NCBI GenBank assembly: GCA_963834755.1
Contig: CAWICQ010000010.1
Span: 62,001-126,000, forward strand
Length of the DNA stretch: 64,000 nucleotides
DNA from: Dokdonella_A sp963834755
Lineage (GTDB): Bacteria; Pseudomonadota; Gammaproteobacteria; Xanthomonadales; Rhodanobacteraceae
Reading direction: 5' to 3'
The notes beneath the pieces were generated by a model, which searched no databases, had not been told where the DNA came from, and saw nothing but the letters and a program-made list of their open reading frames with translations. Positions 46,503 through 63,077 of this stretch are shown here, one piece after another. Each line of letters opens with the position of its first letter. Position 1 is the stretch's first letter. A program made the translations under genes and the position numbers.

Positions 46503-49363
46503 CAGAGATCGAGCAGGCACAACGTGCGCGCAATCGCTCGCACCTGCATTGAGCACGCGTCGATTTCCGGATCGCGCATCGCAAGACGCGGTCGCCCATC
46601 GAGCGTGCAATCGATCGCGCGCGAGAGCAGAACGCCGTGCGCGCCGAGCAGCGCTTGCGCGTCCGCCGAAGTCAGCACGCCAGCGCGCTCCGCGGCGCCG
46701 ATCAATTCCGGCGTATTTCCGCTCGGCAGCAGATCGGGCTTCTCGATCGCGTGCAGCAGAACGAGGCCCTGCAGCAGGAATTCGATATCGACGAGCCCGC
46801 CGACGCCCTGCTTGAGATCGAAGCGCTCGGCGTCGGAGCGGTCGCGTTCGGCGCGCCAGCGCGCGCGCATCGAGCCGATCTCGGCGCGCACGCGTGCCTC
46901 GTCGCGCGGCGCGGACAAGAGCGCATCGCGGACGCGAGCGAAGCGCGTACCGAGCGCCGCTTCGCCCGCGACCGCGCGCGCACGCACGAGCGCCTGCAAT
47001 TCCCAGGTCCATGCGCGTTCGCGAAGGTACGCCTCGTACGCATCGATGCCGAGCACGAGCAGACCCTTGCCGCCGTCCGGCCGCAGGCGTACGTCGACTT
47101 CGTAGAGTTTCCCGGCGCGTGTCTGCACGTCGAGCAGGTGCACGACGCGCTGCGCGAGGCGCGTGAAATAGCGCGCGCCATCGATCGGTCGCGCGCCGTC
47201 CGATTCATGCTGCGCGAGCGCGGCGTCGTATAGAAACACGAGATCCAGGTCCGAACCGAAGCCGAGCTCCGCGCCGCCGAAGCTGCCGTATGCGATGACC
47301 GAGAATCCGGCGCAATCCGCGCGGCCGGCGGAAAGGCGTCCATGCACGGCGACGAGATCGCGTTCGGCGATGCGCAGCACCGCGGTCAGCACGACCTCGG
47401 CGATCCCGGCGAGCGCACGGGCGGCACTCGCTGCATCGACGCGACGGCCGAGAAACGCGAGGCCGATGCGGAACAGGGCCGACTGGCGCGCTTCCTGGAT
47501 CAGCTCGATTTCCGCTTCGGGATCCGTGCCGTCGAGCGTGGCGAGGCGACGTTCGAGCTCGGCCGCCACCGCTTCGCGATCCATCGGCGCGGCGTCGACG
47601 CGGTCATCGAAAAGATCGTCGAGCAGCAGCGGGTGCGCGATCACGCGATCGGCGAGGAACGCGCTCGCCGACAACACGTCACTGAGCCGCTTCAGCGCGG
47701 CGGGCTGCTCGTCGAGGAGGACGAGATACACCGAACGTCGCGCGACGGTCTGCACGAGCCGCAGCATGCGCACCATGCAGCGCACCGGCTGAGCGCTCGC
47801 CGCCGCCGACGCCATCAGGATCGGCAGCACGCGATCCAGGCGCTCACGCGAGCGCGCCGACATGTTGCGCAGCGCGCTCGAGCCGAGCAGCGATTCGAGC
47901 TCCGTCGCCACTTCGTCAGGCGGCATGAAACCTGCCGCGGCGAGCGCGGTGCGCTCGACGCCTTCGCCGACGATCGCGCGCCAGAGCGCAGTCCAGGCCG
48001 AATCGTCGCGCTGCAGCTGCGCGCGCGCATCGGTCGCCATCAATGCCGCAAATTCTTCGCTGACCGCGGCGCGATGCACGGCGAGCTCGCGCGCGAGCGC
48101 GTCCCAGTCCGCCCAGCCGAGCGCGAGCGCGATGCGCTGGCGCACGAGCGCATCGTCCGGAATCGCGTGCGTCTGCTGATCGGCGAACATCTGCACGCGA
48201 TTCTCGAGCCGCCGCAAGAATCGATACGCGGCGCGCAACGTGACGGCGCGCCCGGAAGGAATGAAGCCGAGCTGCTCGCACGCGGCGAGCGCCGGCAACA
48301 ACCCGCGCGCGCGGAGCGCGGGCTCGCGACCGCCGCGGATCAGCTGCACGAGCTGCACGATGAACTCGATCTCGCGGATGCCGCCGGGGCCGAGCTTGAG
48401 ATCGTCGGCGAGATCCTTGCGCGCGACTTCGGCGTCGATCAGCGCCTTCATCTCGCGCAATCCCGCGAACGCGGTGTAGTCGAGATAGCGGCGGAACACG
48501 AACGGCCGCAGCGTATCGAGCAATCGCGCGCCGGCGCTGCGATCGCCGCCGACCGCGCGCGCCTTGATCCACGCGTAGCGTTCCCAGTCCCTGCCTTCGC
48601 GCTGGTAATACTGCTCCATTGCGGCGAACGAAAGCGCCGTGCGGCCGGATTGGCCGAACGGACGCAACCGCAGATCGACGCGATAGACGTAGCCGTCCGC
48701 ATGGCGCTCGGCGAGCAGCGCGACGAATGCCTGGCCGATGCGTGCGTAGTAGGCGTCGGCGTCGAGCGGACGCGCACCGTCGCTGGTGCCGCCTTCGGCG
48801 AACGCAAATACGAGATCGATGTCGGAAGAAAAATTCAGCTCGCCGCCACCGAGCTTGCCGAGACCGAACACGACCATGCGCTGCGGTGCGCCGAGCACGT
48901 TGCGGATCACGCCGTGCCGTGCCGAGACCTTGCGTTCGGCGCCGGCGAGCGCCGCTTCGATGCAGGTTTCGGCGAGCACCGAGGCGCCGGTCAGCGTCGT
49001 TTCGACCGTGTCGAGGTCGTTGAGGTCGCGCCAGATCAGTCGCAGCGCCTCGCGCTGGCGGAAGCGACGCAGCTCGGCGACGAGCTCGGCCTCGCCGACA
49101 GAAACCGCGAACACGCCGGCGCGCGCGTCGGCGTGACGCGGATCGCTCATCAGGCGCAACAGGTCTGGACCGAGCAGCGCCGGATCGCGCAGGAAGCTTT
49201 CGTAGGCAAAATCGCTTGCCAGCAGCACGCGCTGCAGATGATCGTCGACGCCGGCGTCGTCGTAGAACGGCACGTTGGCGTCGCGACACGCCGATTCGAG
49301 CCGCGCCAGGCGTTCATCGAGAAACCCGGCGATCGCGCGCGGAAGGGAGCCCTGCATGGGCAT
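46502..49363 (-). CDS. glnE: Bifunctional glutamine synthetase adenylyltransferase/deadenylase
   Basis: Controls glutamine synthetase by adding or removing AMP in answer to PII and glutamine. The 953-residue frame is intact. It has two nucleotidyltransferase domains: FGLGKLGGGELNFSSDIDLV (N-terminal, deadenylation) and YGSFGGAELGFGSDLDLVFL (C-terminal, adenylylation), each with the G-x-D-x-D metal motif. Each is followed by a PII-UTase helical domain (GPGGIREIEFIVQLVQLIRG, and GVGGLVDIEFLLQGLVLLHA). I start at ATG 49363 (MPMQGSLPRAIAGFLDERLA); the frame is open further upstream but that part is not conserved. The stop overlaps the patatin start. Divergent from the ECF sigma gene, 88 bp between starts. 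Confidence 0.96.
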   Translation of the reverse strand: MPMQGSLPRAIAGFLDERLARLESACRDANVPFYDDAGVDDHLQRVLLASDFAYESFLRDPALLGPDLLRLMSDPRHADARAGVFAVSVGEAELVAELRRFRQREALRLIWRDLNDLDTVETTLTGASVLAETCIEAALAGAERKVSARHGVIRNVLGAPQRMVVFGLGKLGGGELNFSSDIDLVFAFAEGGTSDGARPLDADAYYARIGQAFVALLAERHADGYVYRVDLRLRPFGQSGRTALSFAAMEQYYQREGRDWERYAWIKARAVGGDRSAGARLLDTLRPFVFRRYLDYTAFAGLREMKALIDAEVARKDLADDLKLGPGGIREIEFIVQLVQLIRGGREPALRARGLLPALAACEQLGFIPSGRAVTLRAAYRFLRRLENRVQMFADQQTHAIPDDALVRQRIALALGWADWDALARELAVHRAAVSEEFAALMATDARAQLQRDDSAWTALWRAIVGEGVERTALAAAGFMPPDEVATELESLLGSSALRNMSARSRERLDRVLPILMASAAASAQPVRCMVRMLRLVQTVARRSVYLVLLDEQPAALKRLSDVLSASAFLADRVIAHPLLLDDLFDDRVDAAPMDREAVAAELERRLATLDGTDPEAEIELIQEARQSALFRIGLAFLGRRVDAASAARALAGIAEVVLTAVLRIAERDLVAVHGRLSAGRADCAGFSVIAYGSFGGAELGFGSDLDLVFLYDAALAQHESDGARPIDGARYFTRLAQRVVHLLDVQTRAGKLYEVDVRLRPDGGKGLLVLGIDAYEAYLRERAWTWELQALVRARAVAGEAALGTRFARVRDALLSAPRDEARVRAEIGSMRARWRAERDRSDAERFDLKQGVGGLVDIEFLLQGLVLLHAIEKPDLLPSGNTPELIGAAERAGVLTSADAQALLGAHGVLLSRAIDCTLDGRPRLAMRDPEIDACSMQVRAIARTLCLLDL

Positions 49364-49451
49364 GATTCTCGCAGCTGCAGCGTGGCGGCCACCAGCGGCG
49401 GTCATGTAGGCCCCGATGCCGGTGTCGTACACTGTCGCCGGGGGTTTTTCG

Positions 49452-50003
49452 ATGACACGAGCTCCAGCGGATGCCACCACGCAGACGCCCGGCGAACCGC
49501 AGAACGCCGACGCGCTGTTCACGGCTGTCTACGAGCGGCTGAAGGCGATGGCCGGCAGCCATCTCGCGCGCAATCGCGCGGGCTCGACGCTGGACACGAC
49601 CGCGCTGGTGCACGAGCTGTATCTGCGCGTGTCGACGCAGCGCGAGCTCATGTTCGCCAAGCCGGTGCAGTTCTTCGCGTATGCGGCGCGCGCGATGCGT
49701 CATCTGCTCGCCGATCGCGCGCGCGATCGCCTGCGTCTTCGCGCCGGCGGCGCCTGGATGCGGATCACGCTGACCGGCACCGACGATCGCCTCGCCATCG
49801 ACAGCGCCGAGCAGGCGCTTGCGCTGGATGAGGCGCTGAAACGTCTCGAGGACGCCGATGCGCGCGCCGCGCGCGTGGTCGAACTGCGTTATTTCGCCGG
49901 CCTCACGCCGGAGCAGATCGCCGAAGCGCTCGATGTGACGCGACGCACCGTCGATCGCGACTGGCGTTTCGCCCGCGCGTTCCTGAAGACCGAGATCGGC
50001 TGA
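49452..50003 (+). CDS. ECF-type RNA polymerase sigma factor (ECF/STK cassette 1)
   Basis: A 183-residue extracytoplasmic-function sigma factor. Region 2 is visible as ALFTAVYERLKAMAGSHLAR and FAYAARAMRHLLADRARDRL. The TLDTTALVHELYLRVS segment is characteristic of the ECF group found beside Ser/Thr kinases (TIGR02999-like). Region 4 is RVVELRYFAGLTPEQIAEAL followed by DVTRRTVDRDWRFARAFL, a complete helix-turn-helix. No anti-sigma gene is adjacent; in this group the neighbouring kinase is thought to control the sigma factor. The kinase begins 83 bp downstream, so co-transcription is likely. The start at 49452 gives MTRAPADATT. Confidence 0.93.
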   Translation: MTRAPADATTQTPGEPQNADALFTAVYERLKAMAGSHLARNRAGSTLDTTALVHELYLRVSTQRELMFAKPVQFFAYAARAMRHLLADRARDRLRLRAGGAWMRITLTGTDDRLAIDSAEQALALDEALKRLEDADARAARVVELRYFAGLTPEQIAEALDVTRRTVDRDWRFARAFLKTEIG

Positions 50004-50086
50004 CCGCGCGGCGCGACACCGAACGTGTCGTAAATCCGCATCGGACGGCGTTCTCCAATAACCGACCGCTACCTGCTGGACTTTCG

Positions 50087-52867
<2,781 letters not shown>

Positions 52868-52971
52868 CGGGCAACGCCGGCGGACGCGCCGTTCTTTGCA
52901 ACACGCCATGTCTCAAATCGTCCCAATCCCGCGTTCCCCGATAGCACCCGAGGTACGCTGGAGGGAGCGTC

Positions 52972-54575
52972 ATGAGGGATTTCAGCCGCGCTGCGCACGC
53001 GAGTCTTGCGCTGTTCTGCATTCTGCCGCTAGCCGCCGAGGCCCAACTCGTCGACATCACGCAAACAACGCCCGGCGTTCCGGGAGGCGCCATCGCCAAA
53101 TCGCTGACCGATGAGATCGGTTCCGGTCGCGGCGATGTGAATATGGAATGGTCTTCCGGGTACGTGATCGCGCGCGATCCGGCACGCGCGATCCGGCGCG
53201 GACGCCAGCTTTTCCAGCGCAAGTTCACGCGCGATCAAGGCCAGGGGCCGCGCGTCGATCCCGATTCGAGCGGCGACATCATGACCAATCCGGCGCTCGG
53301 CGCGGGGCTCAGCGACAGCTGCGCGTCGTGCCACGGGCGGCCGCGCGGAGCGGCCGGTTTCGGCGGCGACGTCGCGACGCGGCCCGACAGCCGCAATGCG
53401 CCGCACCTGTTCGGCGTCGGCATTCGCGAAATGATCGCCGACGAGATGACGACGGATCTGCGCGCGCAGCGTGCCTACGCGGCTCAGAAGGCCGCGACGA
53501 CGCGGGCGAACTTCACGATGCCGCTGGCCAGCAAGCGGGTCAGCTTCGGTGCGCTGACGGCGTTGCCGGATGGAAGCTTCGATACGTCGCAGGTCGTTGG
53601 CGTGAACGCGGATCTGCGCGTGCGCCCGTTCTTCGCGGACGGACGCGAATTCTCGCTGCGCGCGTTCGCGGTCGGCGCATTCAACGACGAGATGGGCCTG
53701 CAATCGCCCGATCCCGGTGCTGTGCCAGGCCAGCGATCCGGTCGATCCGCGAACGGGCCGTGACCCGACCGGCCTGGTGCTCGATCCGATGCTCGACACG
53801 ATCAAGCGCCCGGCCGACCTGCGATCCCGCCGACGATGCCGATCACGACGGCGTCGCCGAACGAGCTCGATCCCGCGCTGCTCGACTACATCGAGATGTA
53901 TCTCCTCAACTACTTCCGGCCGGGCATCGGCAAGACGACCGAACGCACGCAGCAGGGACTCGCGCTGATGCAGGCGATCGGCTGCACGAGCTGCCACGTG
54001 CAGAATTTCCGACATCGCGCACGACCGGCGCGTCGCCGACGTCGACACGCGCTACGACGCCGATCGCGGCATCTTCAATCATCTCTACGCGACGGCGACG
54101 ACGCTGTTCAAGGCGGTGGACGACGGTCGCGATATCCGAAGCTGGTACCCAAACGCGCCTCTTCGTCGTCGACAACCTGTTCACCGATTTCAAGCGCCAC
54201 GATCTCGGGCCGGCATTCCACGAGCGCAATTACGACGGCACGATCCACACGCAAGTTCATGACCGCGCCGCTGTGGGGCATCGGCACGAAGGCGCCTTAC
54301 GGACACGACGGCCGCAGCATCACGCTGGAAGACGTGATCCTGCGCCACGGCGGCGAAGCGGAAGGCTCGAAGGCAGATCTTCGTCGACGCTCGGCGAAGA
54401 CAACCAGCGCATGATCATCGAATTCCTGCAGACGCTGGTGCTGTTCCCGCCCGACGACACGGCGTCCAATCTCAATCCAGGAACGCCGGATACGGACGAT
54501 CCGCAGAACCCGACCCAGCACGGCAGCATCGCGCTGTCGGCGCTGTTCCAGATTCCGAGCGAAGGCGGCGAGTAG
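52972..54575 (+). CDS. DUF1111 di-haem oxidoreductase family protein (frame jumps)
   Basis: An exported c-type cytochrome-like protein of about 530 residues. Signal peptide MRDFSRAAHASLALFCILPL, cleavage near AEA (24). The first haem motif is CASCH (C117, C120, H121) in LSDSCASCHGRPRGAAGFGG, and the second is CTSCH coded at 53983-53997. Between them are APHLFGVGIREMIADEMTT and ALPDGSFDTSQVVGVNADLR, and after the second come FKRHDLGPAFHERN-like text and TAPLWGIGTKAPYGHDGRSI. These match the DUF1111/thiol-oxidoreductase family, related to cytochrome c peroxidases. The true substrate is unknown. Frame changes near 53718, 53825, 54010, 54145, 54250 and 54380. It sits between two kinase genes, which is unusual. 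Confidence 0.87.
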
Positions 54576-54839
54576 ACGAAAGGCAGCGCTCGGCAAAGCC
54601 AGACGAGCGCGGCCGCGCGCACATTCCGCGTTACCGGCGCCGAATCGACGGCTTCGGCGCCGTCATGTCGCAATCGGCGCCATTCCGGCGTTTTTCGCGT
54701 AGGCCGCGCGCGCCCTTCGCCAGGCCGCGCCGGCAACGGGCCGGTGCACGTTTCCCTCGCGCTTTCCCGCAGGTTCGGCTGGAATAAGGTATGGACATGC
54801 TCCCGGCCGGCGCCGCGGTTGCGCAAAGAGGTTTTCGCG

Positions 54840-57672
<2,833 letters not shown>

Positions 57673-57693
57673 AACGCAACGGCTCGCGACCGC

Positions 57694-59280
57694 TCAAGCC
57701 GCCGCGGCGGACTTCGTTCCAAGAATCGCCGACGCGGCCCATTCGCCGGTCTCGACGCCGCCTTCCATGAAGCCCTGGTTGTCGAACGCGCAATGCTCGC
57801 CGGCGAAATGCAGATCGCCGACACGCTCGCCGATCGCGCCGCGGATCGTCGTCCACTGGCCCGGCGTGAAGCAGGCATAGCTGCCGAGCGTCCACGGGAA
57901 ACTCGGCCAGTGGAAGCGCGCTTCGCGGCTATTCGGCGCGCGCGCTCGAAATGTCCGGAATAGATCGCATCGAGCTGCGCCGCGGCCGCATCGGCCTGCA
58001 TTTTCGGCGTGCCCTCGCCGATCTCGATCCCGTGCCGGCCGCCGACGAAATTGGTGAGGATTCCGGCCGCGCCCGGCTGCATGCGGCTGGTTTCCCAGGT
58101 CGTCTGCAGCGGCAGATCGCTGTACGTGCTGCCGCTTGAGCGATCGCGCGTGCGCCAGACGCGTTCGTTGAATCCGATCATCAGCTTCGCATTGGTGCCG
58201 TAGCGAAGCTCCGCGATCGCGCGGCGTTTGGCCGGCGGCAGCTCGATATCGAGGTGCACGCGGCGCAGCGTCGTGAACGGTATCGCGAGCACGACGCGGC
58301 GAGCGCGCACTTCCATCGCGCCGGCGCCGCGCTTGAAACTCAACACGTAGCGGCCATCGGCGTTGCGTCGCAGCGCTTCGAGCACGCAGCCGGTCGTGAT
58401 CGATGCGCCGAGCGCTGTGCCGAGGCGCTGCGGGATCTGATCGTTGCCGCCGCGCACGTGAAAACGCTCGTCGCTCTCGCCGAAAATGCGGAACTCCTCG
58501 GTGCCGGAACCGATGAAGGTCAGTAAATTGAGCGCGGACTGCTCGTCGCATTCGAGGCCCATCTCGGTCGTGTACGCCACCTCGATCAGCTTGCGCAGCC
58601 AGCCCGAGGCGCCATTGCGATCGAGCCAATGCGTCATCGATTCGCGATCGAGCGCTTCGGCGCCGCCGGGATTGGCGTAGGTGATCTGCTGCGTCCGGAA
58701 GCGTTTCGGCATCGCGCGCGATCGCGGCGGCCAGCGGCGCGAATTCGCGCAGGATTTCGGTTTCGCTGTAACGGCGTCCGCCGCTGAACCAGATGTCGCC
58801 GAAGGCTGCGGTCGGATCGGCCGAAAGATCATCGAGCACGAGACCCAGCTCGGCGGCGAGCGCGCGGATGCGCGCGTGGCCGGTGTCGATCAACTCGCCG
58901 CCCAGCTCGCACACCTGGTCATCGGCGAAATGATTGCGCAGGCTGAACATGCGGCCGCCGATGCGTTCCTGCGCTTCGTACACGCGCACCGCGACGCCGG
59001 CCTGGCGCAGGCGATAGGCGCACGTCAATCCGGCGACACCGGCACCGACGATAACGACGTCATCGCTGGCGTCGGCACGTTGCTGCGACGGCAAGCACGC
59101 GCCGAGCAACAACGCGGTCGAAGCGACGGCCGACTGTTGCAGAAATCGACGCCGCGAACGATCGACGCGGAGCTCATGCTCGCGCTCGATGAGTTCATCC
59201 AAAGGCATCCCCGAGACGCGCGCGCAGCGCGCGATCGCTGCAGCACGCCGCAGCACATCCACCACAGAATTACGAGCCAC
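57694..59280 (-). CDS. Exported flavin-containing amine oxidase (frame jumps)
   Basis: An FAD-dependent amine oxidase of about 525 residues. The GTG start at 59280 follows GAGGGGAG (59285-59292 on the complement). The N-terminus has SRRRFLQQSAVASTALLLGA and then C, a twin-arginine signal merging into a lipobox, so a Tat-exported lipoprotein is likely. The FAD-binding Rossmann motif is VVIVGAGVAGLTCAYRLRQA with the acidic end VYEAQERIGGRM. Later YANPGGAEALDRESMTHWLD and WTLGSYACFTPGQW; the C-terminal FAD contact is LHFAGEHCAFDNQGFMEGGV. Breaks near 58710 and 57935. Substrate unknown. Converges with STK 2 (21 bp between ends). Confidence 0.9.
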   Translation of the reverse strand: MARNSVVDVLRRAAAIARCARVSGMPLDELIEREHELRVDRSRRRFLQQSAVASTALLLGACLPSQQRADASDDVVIVGAGVAGLTCAYRLRQAGVAVRVYEAQERIGGRMFSLRNHFADDQVCELGGELIDTGHARIRALAAELGLVLDDLSADPTAAFGDIWFSGGRRYSETEILREFAPLAAAIARDAETLPDAADHLRQSRRRRSARSRIDDALARSQWRLGLAAQADRGGVHDRDGPRMRRAVRAQFTDLHRFRHRGVPHFRRERRAFSRARRQRSDPAAPRHSARRIDHDRLRARSAATQRRWPLRVEFQARRRRDGSARSPRRARDTVHDAAPRAPRYRAAAGQTPRDRGASLRHQCEADDRIQRTRLAHARSLKRQHVQRSAAADDLGNQPHAAGRGRNPHQFRRRPARDRDRRGHAENAGRCGRGAARCDLFRTFRARAPNSREARFHWPSFPWTLGSYACFTPGQWTTIRGAIGERVGDLHFAGEHCAFDNQGFMEGGVETGEWAASAILGTKSAAAA

Positions 59281-59442
59281 GCGACTCCCCTCGCCTGACG
59301 TCCTCGCCGCTAGCCTAGCGTGTGCGGCGGTTCGGCGCATCCGAACCGACGCACGATCCGCAACGCGGGTTCATCCCCGATTTGCGGCGCCAATCTCTAC
59401 GCCGGCGCCGGAGGGAGGCGTACACTCGACGCCGGGACCGCC

Positions 59443-60242
59443 ATGGCGCAAGCACGCGCGAACGAGACGACCGACACGACGAGCGGGCCGCAGACGGCCG
59501 GCGCGCTGTTCGGCGCCGTTTACGAGCGCCTGAAGCTGATGGCGCGCCGGCGCATCCGTCCGCATCAGCGCTCGGTGACGCTCGAAACCACGTCGGTCGT
59601 GCACGATCTTTATCTGCGCATGAGCCGCGAGGGCGATCTCTCGTTCCAGCATCCTTAGCAGTTCTTCACCTACGCGGCGCGCGCGATGCGCCATTTGCTC
59701 AGCGATCGGGCGCGCGATCATCTGACGCGCCGCGCCGGAGGCGAATGGGTGCGAGTCACGCTGACCGGCAGCAACGAGCGGCTCGTGCTCGAGGGCGCCG
59801 AGCAGGCGATCGCGCTGGATGGCGCGTCGCGGTGCAAGCCGCCGAACACCAATATGCAGAGGTGATCGGCACTGCGGACCGCGCGCTCGAGATCTATCGG
59901 CAGAGCAAGGGCGGCATGATCCAGGCGCAATTCGGCACGCGCTACTGGCGTGCGCTTGCGCTGCTTGAGCTGCACCGCGATGCCGAAGCGCTGCAGGAAG
60001 TGCTGGATATCGAGCCGAAATACACAGCGCTGTTTCCGCGCGGAGGACTCGCACCTGAAATCGTGGCGCTGAAGGCGCGTGCGCTCGATCGCGCCGGGCG
60101 CTTCGACGAAGCGCGCCAGGCGGCGGAGAACGCTCTCGCCACGGAAGGAGCGGCGAGGATCCTCGCACCTGAAGTCGTCGATGCTCTCCATCGCATTGCG
60201 CGTGACGATGTTGCCGCTCGCGGCAACGCACGTCGCCTCTGA
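59443..60242 (+). pseudogene. Decayed third cassette: ECF sigma fragment with internal stop joined to a TPR tail
   Basis: From ATG 59443 the product MAQARANETTDTTSG continues as an ECF sigma region 2 nearly parallel to the intact one at 49452: ALFGAVYERLKLMARRRIRP, TLETTSVVHDLYLRMS. A TAG at 59656-59658 interrupts at the position where the intact sigma has Val before QFF; after it QFFTYAARAMRHLLSDRARD and RVTLTGSNERLVLEGAEQAI continue in the same frame. At about 59820 homology to the sigma factor ends before region 4, and from about 59833, in another frame, TPR-like text follows (RYWRALALLELHRDAEALQE, LDRAGRFDEARQAAENALAT) to a stop at 60242. The simplest reading is a deletion that removed sigma region 4 and the whole kinase domain. 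Confidence 0.8.
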
Positions 60243-60459
60243 GGGTGTTTTGTAGACGCATCGCCGAACCGATCGCTGCATCCCGCTGAACGCAGCTGAG
60301 ATAACCGAGCGCGCAAATTTCGCGTAACGCCGCGAATTGTGGCTGGACCGCGTTTCATTGACTGTCGTGCCGATTCGCCGCGCGCAGGTGGAAACGCCCT
60401 GGCTTCGGCGCCGCGGCTGCGATGCGCGTTTTCACCCATTCGATCAAAGGAAGTGAACC

Positions 60460-60570
60460 ATGCGACCGAAGCTGCGCAGCATCTGCCACGAAAAGCCTGA
60501 TCAGGTGAATGGATTCATTCGGGAGTTCATCGGTGGACAAGCCGGCGCGACGTCGGTACAGGCGAAGTGA
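60460..60570 (+). CDS. Possible small protein, 36 aa
   Basis: Within the 468-bp stretch between the decayed cassette and groEL, an ATG at 60460 is preceded by AAAGGAAG at the right distance (7 nt) and opens a 36-codon frame: MRPKLRSICHEKPDQVNGFI, then REFIGG and a short Ala/Gln tail. The good ribosome-binding site is the main support. No family known, no signal peptide, and it may equally be chance. A bidirectional terminator follows 30 bp later. Nothing else is recognisable between 60243 and 60459. Confidence 0.35.
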   Translation: MRPKLRSICHEKPDQVNGFIREFIGGQAGATSVQAK

Positions 60571-60600
60571 TGATCGGTATTCGGCGTTCGCTGCGATAAA

Positions 60601-60630
60601 AAAATGCCCCGCATTGCTGCGGGGCATTTT
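60601..60630. terminator. Bidirectional Rho-independent terminator after groEL
   Basis: AAAATGCCCCGCA pairs perfectly over 13 bp with TGCGGGGCATTTT around a 4-nt loop, with additional A residues on the left (60598-60600). Read on the minus strand this ends groESL; read on the plus strand the T-run is shorter. Confidence 0.93.
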
Positions 60631-60661
60631 GGGAACGGTGATTCAACTTGCCCTCACCCTG

Positions 60662-60687
60662 CCCTCTCCCGCAAGCGGGAGAAGGGG
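60662..60687. repeat. CCCTCTCCCGC palindrome
   Basis: CCCTCTCCCGC-AA-GCGGGAGAAGGG lies between the terminator and the groEL stop; sister of the copy at 2191-2215. Confidence 0.75.
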
Positions 60688-60710
60688 ATTTCATGCGTGG
60701 TTCGGTGCGA

Positions 60711-62354
<1,644 letters not shown>

Positions 62355-62366
62355 TTTGGAAAACCT

Positions 62367-62467
62367 CGGGATTCGTTAATCGGGATTCGGGATGAAGAAG
62401 CAGGCTGGACTCGGGCGGGCGGGTTCGGAGCAGTTGCTCTTACGAATCCCGAATGCCGAGTCCCGGC
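62367..62467. repeat. GGGATTCGGGATTCG palindrome in the groES-groEL spacer
   Basis: The third copy of this repeat family: GGGATTCGTTAATCGGGATTC at 62368-62390, and inverted ACGAATCCCGAATGCCGAGTCC ending near 62465 (strings shortened here to the core). It lies inside the groESL operon, between the two genes. Confidence 0.8.
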
Positions 62468-62469
62468 TC

Positions 62470-62757
62470 CTACTCAATCACCGCCAGGATGTCTTCTTCG
62501 CGCATGACCAGGAGTTCCTGGCCATCGACCTTGACCTCGGTGCCGCTGTACTTGCCGAACAGCACCTTGTCGCCCTTCTTGACGGCGATCGGACGAACCT
62601 TGCCGTCCTCGAGGATCTTGCCGTTGCCGGCGGCGACGACTTCGCCGCGAATGGGCTTTTCGGCAGCGGAGTCAGGAATCACGATGCCGCCGGCGGAGAC
62701 CTTCTCCTCCTCCAGGCGCTTGATGATCACGCGGTCGTGCAGTGGGCGCAGTGCCAT
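62470..62757 (-). CDS. groES: Co-chaperonin GroES (10 kDa)
   Basis: The heptameric lid of GroEL. The 95-residue frame reads MALRPLHDRVIIKRLEEEKV, then SAGGIVIPDSAAEKPIRGEV (mobile loop), then KKGDKVLFGKYSGTEVKVDG and ends in EEDILAVIE. Length normal. It is the first gene of groESL; a CIRCE operator lies 62 bp before the ATG, so the operon should be repressed by HrcA and induced by heat. Confidence 0.98.
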   Translation of the reverse strand: MALRPLHDRVIIKRLEEEKVSAGGIVIPDSAAEKPIRGEVVAAGNGKILEDGKVRPIAVKKGDKVLFGKYSGTEVKVDGQELLVMREEDILAVIE

Positions 62758-62819
62758 AGTGGGTGGTCCTCAACAGGTTGATTGAAAGTGATTGATTCTA
62801 GAAGGGAATTCGCAGGCTG

Positions 62820-62846
62820 CTAGCACTCGCTGCGAATGAGTGCCAA
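62820..62846. promoter_or_regulatory. CIRCE operator (HrcA binding site) upstream of groES
   Basis: CTAGCACTC-N9-GAGTGCCAA matches the CIRCE consensus TTAGCACTC-N9-GAGTGCTAA with one mismatch per arm and the exact 9-bp spacer. Confidence 0.95.
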
Positions 62847-62954
62847 GTTTAGCCGCGAAGTATTCCCATGGGAAGACAGCGGGTGACTTGGCAAGTGCGG
62901 TTCACAAGGCGGCTTTCAAGGGCTGGCCGTGCAATGGACCCGCGCTGCCGCCAT

Positions 62955-63035
62955 CGCGGACGAAAGGCGGGATCCATTGGCGGCCGGCTGCCATGGCCGA
63001 GGCAAAATGGGTCCGGCCTTCGCCGGGACGACGGG
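62955..63035. repeat. Intergenic inverted repeat upstream of cutA
   Basis: Left part GGACGAAAGGCGGGATCCA near 62957 and right part TGGGTCCGGCCTTCGCCGGGA near 63008, the same family as the element at 8663-8741. It occupies the space between CIRCE and cutA, so cutA transcription must start downstream of, or run through, it. Confidence 0.7.
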
Positions 63036-63077
63036 CTTGCGCCGCGCCGTTAAACTCGCCGTTTTGGGGAGCCGCCG

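Noticed and set aside
47342..49831. 829-codon plus-strand frame opposite glnE
   Set aside because: Antisense to an intact glnE; Arg/His/Ala-rich shadow.
62847..62880. Heat-shock sigma-32 promoter upstream of CIRCE
   Set aside because: Possible -35-like text exists, but no convincing -10 at proper spacing, so not called.
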